Shown one piece after another: positions 7,335-13,955 of a DNA stretch of 20,649 bases (positions are counted from its first letter, which is position 1; the number at the start of each line of letters is the position of its first letter). Below the pieces are notes generated by a model. That model was not told the DNA's origin. It saw nothing but the letters and a program-made list of their open reading frames with translations, and made no database searches. The DNA lies in the IMG/VR virus record IMGVR_UViG_3300032322_000379, positions 1 through 20,649 of that record; one strand, written 5' to 3'. Both the position numbers and the translations under genes were made by a program. The DNA comes from a virus.

Positions 7335-8444
7335 ATGGCATATATAGGTAATCAACCAACTACAGTAGCCTTCCTTACCGATACATTTAACGGTACTGGA
7401 TCTCAGACTGCTTATACAATGACCGTGGCTCCTGCCACTACAAGCTCTATTCTTGTAGCCATTACGGGCGTTTTGCAAGATCCAAGTACATATAGCGTAT
7501 CTGGAACTACCCTAACATTCTCGGTTGCCCCACCATCGGGTACGGGCAATATCTCGGTTCGCTATCTAGGTATCCCAGCAAGCGGCATCGCTACCACAGC
7601 ATACAGAACTCAGACCGAGTTCACCGCCACTTCAGGACAGACTACCTTCACGCCACCATCGTACACACCTGGCTTTATTGATGTTTACCGTAACGGAGTG
7701 TTATTGGGTTCGGCTGACTTTACAGCCACTAACGGAACGACTGTAGTTTTAGCAATTGGAGCTACTGCTGGCGATCTTATCGAGACCGTTAGTTTCTTTG
7801 TAAGCTCAGTCCTAAACGCCATCCCAGCAACAGCGGGTGCGGTAAATAGTACATACTTGTTAGATGGCTCTGTAACATCAGCTAAATTGGCGGCTGGAGC
7901 AGCAGTCACTTCTTTAAACGGAAGCACGGGTGCATTAAAAGGTGCTGTATTTACAGGAACCACAAGTATTGCTGCTGGCTCAACATCTGTTGATGTAACT
8001 AGCCAAATGACTAACGCTGGTTGGTATATTGTTAATGTAAACCTTACACTAAGTGCTGCTGCAAATTCAACAGATATTGGCTTTAGAACATCATCAAATA
8101 ACGGTTCATCGTTTGATTCTGGTGCATCTAATTATGTATACGATATTTATAACGCTGGAACTAACACGGCTCAAACTTACCTACTTGGAACAAATACAAA
8201 CACCACTAACGCTGTGTTTTGGATGAATTTTAGTATTCTAATGTACACAGGAAATGGAACAAATCCAAATTTCTTTAACATACAATATGGAAATGGAGCA
8301 GTAACCCCAACGCTTAATGAGTTTGGCGGTAGATTTGGTTATAGGGCTTCTCTTTCACAGATTAATGCTATTCAAGTAGTAAGAGTCTCAGGAACTAGAA
8401 CGATGAGTTCAGGAACAATCAATGTGTATTACTTAGGACAATAA
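7335..8444 (+). CDS. Tail fiber protein sharing the N-terminal anchor module
   Basis: The 369-residue product has three parts. Residues 1-87 start MAYIGNQPTT and carry FNGTGSQTAYTMT and SVRYLG; they align with the first 90 residues of the fiber at 5289. Residues 90-190 form a second module with TEFTATSGQTTFTPP (94-108), PGFIDVYRNGVLL (112-124) and DFTATNGTTVVL (128-139), a block common in phage fibers, followed by LLDGSVTSAKLAAGA. Residues 200-369 are a beta-rich head with many Asn, Thr and Ser, ending GTINVYYLGQ. G+C falls from 53% (7561-7620) to 35% (8101-8160) between modules. TAAGG at 7322-7326 serves as SD. It is likely a second receptor-binding fiber; an alternative is a fiber branch attached to the first one. 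Confidence 0.78.
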   Translation: MAYIGNQPTTVAFLTDTFNGTGSQTAYTMTVAPATTSSILVAITGVLQDPSTYSVSGTTLTFSVAPPSGTGNISVRYLGIPASGIATTAYRTQTEFTATSGQTTFTPPSYTPGFIDVYRNGVLLGSADFTATNGTTVVLAIGATAGDLIETVSFFVSSVLNAIPATAGAVNSTYLLDGSVTSAKLAAGAAVTSLNGSTGALKGAVFTGTTSIAAGSTSVDVTSQMTNAGWYIVNVNLTLSAAANSTDIGFRTSSNNGSSFDSGASNYVYDIYNAGTNTAQTYLLGTNTNTTNAVFWMNFSILMYTGNGTNPNFFNIQYGNGAVTPTLNEFGGRFGYRASLSQINAIQVVRVSGTRTMSSGTINVYYLGQ

Positions 8445-8446
8445 TC

Positions 8447-8704
8447 ATGGAAAAACTATATAAATCCGTCAATGGCGAATTGGTTGAATACAGTCCTGAA
8501 GAATATGCTCAGGCTGAAGCCGACCAAAAATACTACGATGAAGTAATTAAGCCAAACGAATACAAACAGTTGAGAGCTAAAGAATACCCGCCCATCACCG
8601 ATTACATTGATGGTGTAGTAAAGGGTGACCAAGCACAGATTGATAAATACATTGCGGACTGCCTTGCGGTCAAGGCTAAGTATCCTAAAGGAGTAACAGA
8701 ATGA
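8447..8704 (+). CDS. Small acidic companion of the second fiber gene (fiber-assembly-like)
   Basis: The 85-residue protein is charged and predicted helical: YSPEEYAQAEADQKYYDEV (15-33), then LRAKEYPPITDYIDGVVKGD (43-62), then a helix with DKYIADCLAVKAKYP. The R-A-x-E-YPPI-x-D-x-I/L-D motif is typical of small proteins found after phage fiber genes (XkdW-like or fiber-assembly-associated families). It starts three bases after the preceding fiber gene (TAGGA SD at 8434-8438), and its TGA overlaps the next ATG (ATGA). An assembly chaperone or a protein bound to the fiber tip is plausible; the exact job is not shown by the sequence. Confidence 0.72.
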   Translation: MEKLYKSVNGELVEYSPEEYAQAEADQKYYDEVIKPNEYKQLRAKEYPPITDYIDGVVKGDQAQIDKYIADCLAVKAKYPKGVTE

Positions 8705-9228
8705 CACAAGCCGTTAACTTAGCCACCGTAGGCTCAAACGCAAATTCAAGCGGAACTTTAATTATTAGAGGTACTGCTGTAACCTGCGCTGGTCAAACTT
8801 CTATTGACTTTACTGGTATTCCTAATTGGGTAAGAAGAATTACTGTAATGTTTAATGGTGTTTCAACATCAGGAACTAGCAATATTCTTGTTCAACTTGG
8901 AACATCAGGTGGTATTGTTTCGAGTGGGTATAACTCCACTGCTGCAAATCAAGGTGGTACAACTGTTTCATCAACGGCTGGATTTTTAATAAATTCGCAA
9001 ACAGCCGCAGCGGATATTTTTTCAGGAATTTCTGTATTTACTAACATTACTTCCACAAATTGGGTTTATGCTGGCACTGGCAAAAGAGCAACTAATGCAC
9101 TTGCTTATGGCGGCGGTGATGGTGCTATTGGTGGTGTTGTTACACAATTACGCATTACTACAGTCAACGGCACAGATACTTTTGATACTACTCCGTCTGC
9201 TGGCTCAATTAACATTTTGTATGAATAA
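8701..9228 (+). CDS. Beta-rich tail/fiber-tip protein, copy 2 of a paralogous pair
   Basis: This 175-residue protein is the paralog of the one at 6809-7324. The shared blocks are TSIDFTGIPNWVRRITVMF (33-51) with V-S-T-x-G-x-S-N after it, and the closing LRITTVNGTDTFD plus AGSINILYE, with a short TPS insertion in the second copy. The centre (65-140) differs, with an AGTGKRATNALAYGGGDGA stretch not found in copy 1. A strong SD (AAAGGAG, 8687-8693) precedes the ATG by seven bases. As with copy 1, it follows a small companion gene of a fiber, so the fiber / small protein / beta-rich protein trio appears twice in tandem. Confidence 0.7.
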   Translation: MTQAVNLATVGSNANSSGTLIIRGTAVTCAGQTSIDFTGIPNWVRRITVMFNGVSTSGTSNILVQLGTSGGIVSSGYNSTAANQGGTTVSSTAGFLINSQTAAADIFSGISVFTNITSTNWVYAGTGKRATNALAYGGGDGAIGGVVTQLRITTVNGTDTFDTTPSAGSINILYE

Positions 9229-9238
9229 GGAATAAATC

Positions 9239-9946
9239 ATGCCATTAACAATCGTAGGAACAGGCGTTGGTGGGACAGGAGCTAGTACATTTCCGTTTAC
9301 TGGCTCCCAAGGTCAAGTATTTACATCTAACGGCACATTTACTATACCAACAGGAATAACCGCAGTTAAAGTAACTGTAGTGGGTGGAGGTGGTGGTTCG
9401 GGTGGTACACTTAACTCAGTCGCAATGGCATGTCCCGGTGGTGGTGGCGGTGGTGCGGCAATTAAATATTTAACAGGATTAACTGCAGGAAATACTTTAG
9501 CAGTAACTATTGGTGCGGCAGGTACTGCAGGGGCACAAGGTGGAACACCTACCGCTGGTGGAACAGGTGGAACTTCTTCTGTTGCATCAGGCACACAATC
9601 AATTACAACAATTTCTGCTACAGGTGGTGGAGGTGGAAGTCAAGCCAATCAAGCGGGTTTACAAAATGCAGGTGCAGGTGGAACTGGATCAAATGGTGAT
9701 TTAAATATTACTGGACAAGCAGGTAACAATGGTTCGTCTGGTTTAGTTGAATCTACAAGTGATCGGTGGGTTGGTGGTGGTAATGGAGGTTCGTCAATAT
9801 TAGGTGGTGGTGGTAGAGGAGGTAACAATTACAGTACTGCTCAAGGGCAAGCAGGTGGTGCTAGAGGTGGCGGTGCAGGTGGTTCATGTACTAACTTGCA
9901 AGATGGTGCGGCAGGATCAGGCGGTGTTGTAATGTTTGAATGGTAA
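9239..9946 (+). CDS. Glycine-rich adhesin-like tail tip protein
   Basis: This 235-residue protein has a short linker (GTGVGGTGASTFPFTGSQGQ), a beta segment (VFTSNGTFTIPTGITAVKVTVV, residues 27-48, in two strands), and then a long Gly-rich body with runs such as GGGGGSGG (49-56), PGGGGGG (66-72) and GGGGRGG. This pattern (F-x-x-P-x-G-V/I-T-x-V-x-V-x-V-x-GGGGGG) is the phage glycine-rich domain. In the Salmonella phage S16 adhesin gp38, such Gly-rich stretches form a polyglycine-II sandwich holding host-binding loops. Two Cys (residue 65 and near 222) flank the body. AAGGA (9227-9231) is the SD. A host-recognition role is inferred from the family; a purely structural tip is the alternative. Confidence 0.75.
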   Translation: MPLTIVGTGVGGTGASTFPFTGSQGQVFTSNGTFTIPTGITAVKVTVVGGGGGSGGTLNSVAMACPGGGGGGAAIKYLTGLTAGNTLAVTIGAAGTAGAQGGTPTAGGTGGTSSVASGTQSITTISATGGGGGSQANQAGLQNAGAGGTGSNGDLNITGQAGNNGSSGLVESTSDRWVGGGNGGSSILGGGGRGGNNYSTAQGQAGGARGGGAGGSCTNLQDGAAGSGGVVMFEW

Positions 9947-9956
9947 AAGGTGATAT

Positions 9957-10220
9957 ATGACAAATCAAAATTACTTAATGATTAATAATTCTACTAATGT
10001 TGTAGATAATGTTTGTGAATGGGATGGCAATACTGATACATGGCAACCACCACAAGACTACACTATGCTTGTTCAAGCAACTACTCCCGCAATGATTTGG
10101 ACACTTAATTCCGATAGTACGGATTATGTTTTAGTTGAGCAAATGGATGAAGCCCAAATTGGATTTACATGGGATGGGACAGTCTGCACTACTAATGAAC
10201 CTAAACCACAATTGCGTTAG
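9957..10220 (+). CDS. Small companion of the glycine-rich protein, function unknown
   Basis: The 87-residue acidic protein has several Trp residues (DNVCEWDGNTDTWQPP, residues 17-32; MIWTL; IGFTWDGTVC) and ends TTNEPKPQLR. The pattern W-D-G-N/T, then Q-P-P, then IGxxWDGxxxTxPxP is common in short proteins that follow phage fiber genes and resemble fiber-assembly or tip-binding proteins. There is no membrane segment. AAAAGGTG before ATG 9957 is a good SD. It is the last gene of the fiber cluster; a 27-base gap separates it from the lysis cassette. The companion role is inferred from position. Confidence 0.7.
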   Translation: MTNQNYLMINNSTNVVDNVCEWDGNTDTWQPPQDYTMLVQATTPAMIWTLNSDSTDYVLVEQMDEAQIGFTWDGTVCTTNEPKPQLR

Positions 10221-10247
10221 ACCTATCCTTTCCTGCGGAGTAAGTAA

Positions 10248-10460
10248 ATGTCTGAAGATTTTTTAGATCCCTATAAATACGGCAAGCTAGTAGCCCAAGT
10301 AGAGACCATGGAGAAAAAGATTGACATCATGGAAGCTGACATTAAGAAGCTTGTCATGATGGCTGAAAGATCTAAGGGTTCCTTATGGGCAATCATGGGT
10401 GCTGCCTCAGTATTTGGTGGCTTTGTAGCTTGGATGGCAGATTTAATATTTAGAAAGTAA
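10248..10460 (+). CDS. XhlA-like small membrane protein of the lysis cassette
   Basis: The 70-residue product has an N-terminal amphipathic/coiled-coil helix (residues 10-42, with VETMEKKIDIMEADIKKLV) followed by one transmembrane helix (44-66, SLWAIMGAASVFGGFVAWM) and a short basic end, FRK. This is the layout of the hemolysin XhlA family, which works next to a holin in several phages. CGGAG at 10236-10240 is the SD. The three genes after it encode two more membrane proteins and the endolysin, so a lysis role is likely. It could be a second holin or a holin regulator. Confidence 0.7.
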   Translation: MSEDFLDPYKYGKLVAQVETMEKKIDIMEADIKKLVMMAERSKGSLWAIMGAASVFGGFVAWMADLIFRK

Positions 10461-10468
10461 GCCTATGT

Positions 10469-10921
10469 ATGTCAGATCAATTTGGGTTTTTAGAAGGAGC
10501 AAAGTCTGTAACAAGTAGTATGGATGCTAGTCGGCAGGCTAGTCACTCTATAACAAAGAGTATTACCGATGTACAGAAGGAAGCAGTATCAGCAGCACAG
10601 CAGAAAGACCTAGAGCGTAAAAGACAGATAAGAGAATCTCAGGTACTTAAAGAGCAGTACTTCAAACGGGCACTAATGGAATGGCAAAGACAAGAAACCA
10701 TCCGTATTGAAGAAGAGAAAGTAAAAGCAGATTTCATTAAGAGGCATGGCTCTAAACGCTGGGGTGAAATCGAATCCATTAAACAAAAGATAGAGAAACA
10801 GGACAATGAACTTACTAGAGAGTTTAAACAAGATTTGGCAAAGGCTCGTAGAGCAATGTTCATGTGCTATGCAGTGGCTGCAGTCATTGCTTGGTACCTT
10901 ACTTGGGGTCATAAAGGGTAA
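10469..10921 (+). CDS. Coiled-coil protein with a C-terminal membrane anchor, lysis cassette
   Basis: This 150-residue protein has a polar N-terminus (1-45), a long charged helix (46-127, rich in Lys, Glu, Arg and Gln) and one C-terminal transmembrane segment (129-146, AMFMCYAVAAVIAWYLTW), ending GHKG. It is tail-anchored, the reverse of an Rz-type inner-membrane spanin, and has no lipobox. It sits between the XhlA-like gene and the holin. The SD is weak (GAAAG about ten bases upstream). An ATG four bases earlier is out of frame. I do not recognise the family; a role in timing lysis or in spanin-like fusion is possible, but so is an unrelated membrane function. Confidence 0.6.
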   Translation: MSDQFGFLEGAKSVTSSMDASRQASHSITKSITDVQKEAVSAAQQKDLERKRQIRESQVLKEQYFKRALMEWQRQETIRIEEEKVKADFIKRHGSKRWGEIESIKQKIEKQDNELTREFKQDLAKARRAMFMCYAVAAVIAWYLTWGHKG

Positions 10922-10924
10922 ATA

Positions 10925-11407
10925 ATGTTCACACTAATCTCAACTGCTTTGTCCTTCCTAATGGGTGGACTACCTAAATTACTAGACTTCTTCCAAGACA
11001 AGTCGGATAAGTCTCATGAACTAGAACTTGCACGTATGCAGACAGAAAGAGAACTCCAGATGCTAGAGCGTGGCTATGCTGCACAAGCTAGGATTGAGGA
11101 GATCAAGACAGAGCAAGTTCAGATGGAAACACAGGCACAAGAAAGAAGTGCTATGTATGCCCATGATATTGAGATTGGCAAGGGTGCTTCCCAGTGGGTA
11201 ATTAATCTCAGGGCATCTGTACGTCCAATGGTTACCTACCTATTTGTATTCCTACTTATTGTAGTAGACATTGCCTCCATCTGGTGGGCATGGTCTACTG
11301 GTGCTGGGTTTGCTGAGTCTATTATCCTAATCTTTGATAGTGATGAGATGCAGATACTTGCTTCGATTATAGCCTTCTGGTTTGGTACTCAGGCATTTAA
11401 AAAGTAA
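10925..11407 (+). CDS. Holin, GTA/3-TM type
   Basis: The 160-residue protein starts with a hydrophobic segment (2-22), has a charged helix (25-85, HELELARMQTERELQMLER) and two C-terminal transmembrane helices (about 103-123, with SVRPMVTYLFVFLL just before and inside it, and 143-157, ILASIIAFWFGTQAF). The set VRPxxTYxF, a long HELEL helix and a final F-W-F-G-T/S-x-x-F is the signature of the three-TM holin family first described for gene transfer agents (GTA_holin_3TM). AAAGGG is placed six bases before the ATG, and the gene follows the previous stop by three bases. The endolysin lies twelve bases downstream and carries no export signal of its own, which fits a holin-dependent system. Confidence 0.75.
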   Translation: MFTLISTALSFLMGGLPKLLDFFQDKSDKSHELELARMQTERELQMLERGYAAQARIEEIKTEQVQMETQAQERSAMYAHDIEIGKGASQWVINLRASVRPMVTYLFVFLLIVVDIASIWWAWSTGAGFAESIILIFDSDEMQILASIIAFWFGTQAFKK

Positions 11408-11419
11408 GTTTGCTATACT

Positions 11420-11899
11420 ATGCAGGTTAGCGATAAAACTATTAAAATGATAAAACACCATGAAGGTGTACGCTTTACTCCATACCAGTGCCCAGCCCTA
11501 TTGTGGACGATTGGTGTTGGGCATGTAATAGATCCCAACCATGCCCGTGTAGCCCTTGCAGAAAGAAAGAATCTGCCTATACCTACAGGATGGGATAGGA
11601 AAATAACAAACGAAGAATGTGACGATATTCTTAGAAAAGATCTTAGCCGATTTGAACAGGGTGTTGAGCGATACTGTACCGTTCCTCTCACTCAAGGTCA
11701 GTTCGATGCTCTTGTTAGCTTTAGCTTTAATGTTGGCTTGGGAACACTACAAAGAAGCACACTCCGTCAGAAGATTAATAGACAAGATTACGAGGGTGCT
11801 GCTGAAGAACTATTGAAGTATTGCATGGCAGGCGGTAAGGTACTTAAAGGTTTACTCAATAGAAGAAAAGATGAAAAAGCATTATTTGAATCTAAATAA
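11420..11899 (+). CDS. Endolysin, GH24 lysozyme (muramidase)
   Basis: The 159-residue protein is a full-length GH24 lysozyme that cuts the N-acetylmuramic acid/N-acetylglucosamine bond in peptidoglycan. The triad Glu-8 residues-Asp/Cys-5 residues-Thr is visible as Glu15, Cys24 and Thr30 (HHEGVRFTPY, QCPALLWT), with IGVGH following. The C-terminal half has LTQGQFDALVSFSFNVGLG (90-108) and a final GLLNRRKDE, both typical of the family. Cys in place of the common Asp is as in phage 21 endolysin R21, but here no N-terminal SAR or signal segment is present, so release should depend on the holin. The SD is weak (AAGTAAG). The start MQVSDKTIKMIKHHEG is normal for the family. Confidence 0.93.
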   Translation: MQVSDKTIKMIKHHEGVRFTPYQCPALLWTIGVGHVIDPNHARVALAERKNLPIPTGWDRKITNEECDDILRKDLSRFEQGVERYCTVPLTQGQFDALVSFSFNVGLGTLQRSTLRQKINRQDYEGAAEELLKYCMAGGKVLKGLLNRRKDEKALFESK

Positions 11900-11918
11900 A
11901 ATTACTAAGGTTTAAGAT

Positions 11919-13946
11919 ATGGCAGATAAAACATTCACAGAAAAACAACGGGAAATAGTAGCTCGTAAGATGGGCTATGATGGTCCTATGAATATGTTTG
12001 ATGAATACTTAAACTCCAGTCCATCTGAAGCACGTAAGTATGCCCTGATTGATAATAAGTTTATGGCTCGTGGTGGCATGGTTAGAAAGTATCAAGAGGG
12101 TGGTGCTGTTACTCCCACTACTACTACTACAAATACTGAAGAAGAAAAGAAATTTACTGCACCTGTCAAGCCACAAATATCTGCTGTAAAACCTACTCTT
12201 ACAACTGCGGAGCCAGAGCAACTAATACAAACAGAATTAGCCCCAACACAAGCAGCACAAGTTACACCTGCAACTACTACTCCTACTGTTTCTGCTGCTG
12301 CTCCAACAGTTAAACCAATAACTACTACACAAGCAGCTACTTCTACACCTGCTGTTAAGACTGCAGTTCAAGAGTTACAACCTGCACAAGGTGTTGTATC
12401 AGAGCAAGCACAAGTTACTGCTGCTCAAGCTGTGCCTACTGAGACTGCCGTTGGTCAGCTAGATGCTGCACAGGGTATGACAAGGCAAGTAACTGGTGCA
12501 CCTGTACGTGGTGAACAAGTAGGTGAAATGATCAGTGGACCTGCTGTTGATATGGCACAGGTAGAGAATACCTTAGCTAAAGCAGAAGCTGCTCAGGGGG
12601 TAGTGACAGAAGACATGACAGTTCAAGGGCAGTTAGCTAAATTAACTGCTGGCTTTGAATCGGGTAATCCTCCGTCATGGGCTGCTGCATCCTTACGTAA
12701 TGCTACAGCACAGATGGCTGCCCGTGGTTTAGGTGCATCTAGCCTAGCAGGTCAAGCTATTATTCAAGCTACCCTAGAGGCTGCTGTACCTATTGCAAGT
12801 GCTGATGCTCAAGTGTTCCAGCAGATGGGTATGCAGAATCTATCTAACAGACAGCAAGTAGCTGTATTAACTGCACAGCAACGTGCCCAGTTCTTAGGTC
12901 AAGAGTTTGACCAAGCATTCCAAACCCGTGTAGCTAATGCTGCTCGTGTAGCTGACATTGCTAATATGAACTTTACAGCACAGCAACAGGTTGCCTTAGA
13001 GAATGCAAGACTAGCACAGACAATGGACTTAGCTAATCTAAATAATAGACAAGCTCTTGTAATGGCTGAAGCTGCACAGATTGCTAACTTAGAGACACAG
13101 AACTTAAGCAATAGACAGCAAGCCGCTGTAGTAAATGCTCAGGCATTCCTACAAATGGACATGACTAATTTACAGAATGAACAGCAAGCTGAAATGTTTA
13201 AGGCACAGTCTGTTGTACAAAGTTTATTAACAGATCAAGCTGCAGAAAATGCATCTCGTCAATTTAATGCAACAAGCCAAAATCAATCTGATCAATTCTT
13301 TGCTAATTTAACTAGCCAAGTAAGTCAATTTAATGCACAGCAAACTAATGCAATGTCACAGTTTAATACCGATCAGGCTAACACTGTGTCTAGATTTAAT
13401 GCTGAGGTACAGAATCAACGTGATCAGTTCAATGCCCAGAATCGTTTAGTCATTGACCAGTCTAATGCTCAGTGGCGTAGAGAGATTGCTACTGCCAATA
13501 CAGCAGCTACAAATCGTGCTAACGAATTCAATGCAACAAAAGCTATGGAACTAACAACCATAGAGTATAATAATGTGTGGCAACAGTTCCGTGATGAGAT
13601 TGAGTACTCATGGAAATCTGCAGAGAATGCAGCAGATCGTATCAATCAAATTACTAGACAAGAAATTTCATCAAATGCTACAGTTCTTGCAGCTGCTATG
13701 GCTAAGGATGCAGCATTGACTGAGACTATTGGTAAGGCAGCTGCTACTATTCTTGGTGGTACAACTGCAGGCTCAACAGGTGCATCTATCTTTGGTGATA
13801 TTATTAAAGGTGGATACGATCTTGCCAAGAGTACTATCGCTGGTTCGTGGGATAGTCTGTTTGGTATTGGCGATAATCTCAGCAACTATTCTTATGTAGG
13901 TCCTAATGAATACCCAGACTGGTGGGAAACAGAATCATATGATTAA
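11919..13946 (+). CDS. Internal virion/ejection protein with a 242-residue hendecad repeat
   Basis: This 675-residue protein starts with a small domain (1-62) ending FMARGGMVRKYQEGGAV. A Thr/Ala/Pro/Gln-rich linker follows (63-230), then an amphipathic region (240-300) with NPPSWAAASLRNATAQMAARG. Residues 307-548 show an exact 11-residue period, Asn/Gln-rich (see repeat entry). A hydrophobic Gly-rich segment (605-645, ATILGGTTAGSTGASIFGDI) could enter a membrane, and the end is acidic and aromatic (YPDWWETESYD). T7-like phages carry internal core proteins (gp14, gp15, gp16) that leave the head first and form a channel across the cell envelope. Position, size and composition suit such a role. 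TAAGGT at 11906-11911 is the SD. No enzyme motif is seen. Function is inferred. Confidence 0.72.
   Translation: MADKTFTEKQREIVARKMGYDGPMNMFDEYLNSSPSEARKYALIDNKFMARGGMVRKYQEGGAVTPTTTTTNTEEEKKFTAPVKPQISAVKPTLTTAEPEQLIQTELAPTQAAQVTPATTTPTVSAAAPTVKPITTTQAATSTPAVKTAVQELQPAQGVVSEQAQVTAAQAVPTETAVGQLDAAQGMTRQVTGAPVRGEQVGEMISGPAVDMAQVENTLAKAEAAQGVVTEDMTVQGQLAKLTAGFESGNPPSWAAASLRNATAQMAARGLGASSLAGQAIIQATLEAAVPIASADAQVFQQMGMQNLSNRQQVAVLTAQQRAQFLGQEFDQAFQTRVANAARVADIANMNFTAQQQVALENARLAQTMDLANLNNRQALVMAEAAQIANLETQNLSNRQQAAVVNAQAFLQMDMTNLQNEQQAEMFKAQSVVQSLLTDQAAENASRQFNATSQNQSDQFFANLTSQVSQFNAQQTNAMSQFNTDQANTVSRFNAEVQNQRDQFNAQNRLVIDQSNAQWRREIATANTAATNRANEFNATKAMELTTIEYNNVWQQFRDEIEYSWKSAENAADRINQITRQEISSNATVLAAAMAKDAALTETIGKAAATILGGTTAGSTGASIFGDIIKGGYDLAKSTIAGSWDSLFGIGDNLSNYSYVGPNEYPDWWETESYD
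12837..13562 (+). repeat. 22 consecutive 11-residue (hendecad) repeats, Asn ladder
   Basis: Counting from Asn307, every 11th residue to 538 is N, T, E, N, N, N, N, E, N, N, N, K, D, N, F, N, N, N, N, N, N, N: Asn in 16 of 22 units with no slip in register. The first half alternates NLSNRQQ-like (307, 351, 373, 395, 417) and NAQ-like units, giving a 22-residue super-period. The second half repeats Q/R/E-F-N-A with Phe at 449, 460, 471, 482, 493, 504 and 537. Hydrophobic residues recur around units' positions 8-10. Eleven residues make three helical turns. Confidence 0.9.
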
Positions 13947-13949
13947 GGA
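13945..13949 (+). promoter_or_regulatory. Ribosome binding site deciding the start of the next gene
   Basis: AAGGA at 13945-13949 touches the first possible ATG (13950) with no spacing but lies six bases before the second in-frame ATG (13956). Ribosome spacing rules favour 13956. Confidence 0.75.
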
Positions 13950-13955
13950 ATGACA

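Noticed and set aside
9510-9704. Overlapping 64-codon plus frame in the glycine-rich gene
   Set aside because: It is a Val/Gln/Leu-rich shift of GGT-type repeats, so low-complexity shadow.
3038-10220. Diversity-generating retroelement acting on fiber genes
   Set aside because: No reverse transcriptase and no near-identical template/variable repeat pair with adenine-specific changes was found in the window.
11408-11420. TATACT before the endolysin as a -10 element
   Set aside because: No -35 partner at the right distance and the gene is packed tightly behind the holin, so operon expression is simpler.
11619-11816. GTG-started 65-codon frame inside the endolysin gene with a hydrophobic stretch, possible embedded Rz1-like gene
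   Set aside because: No lipobox and no clear SD; the hydrophobic run comes from the other frame of a well-conserved lysozyme segment.
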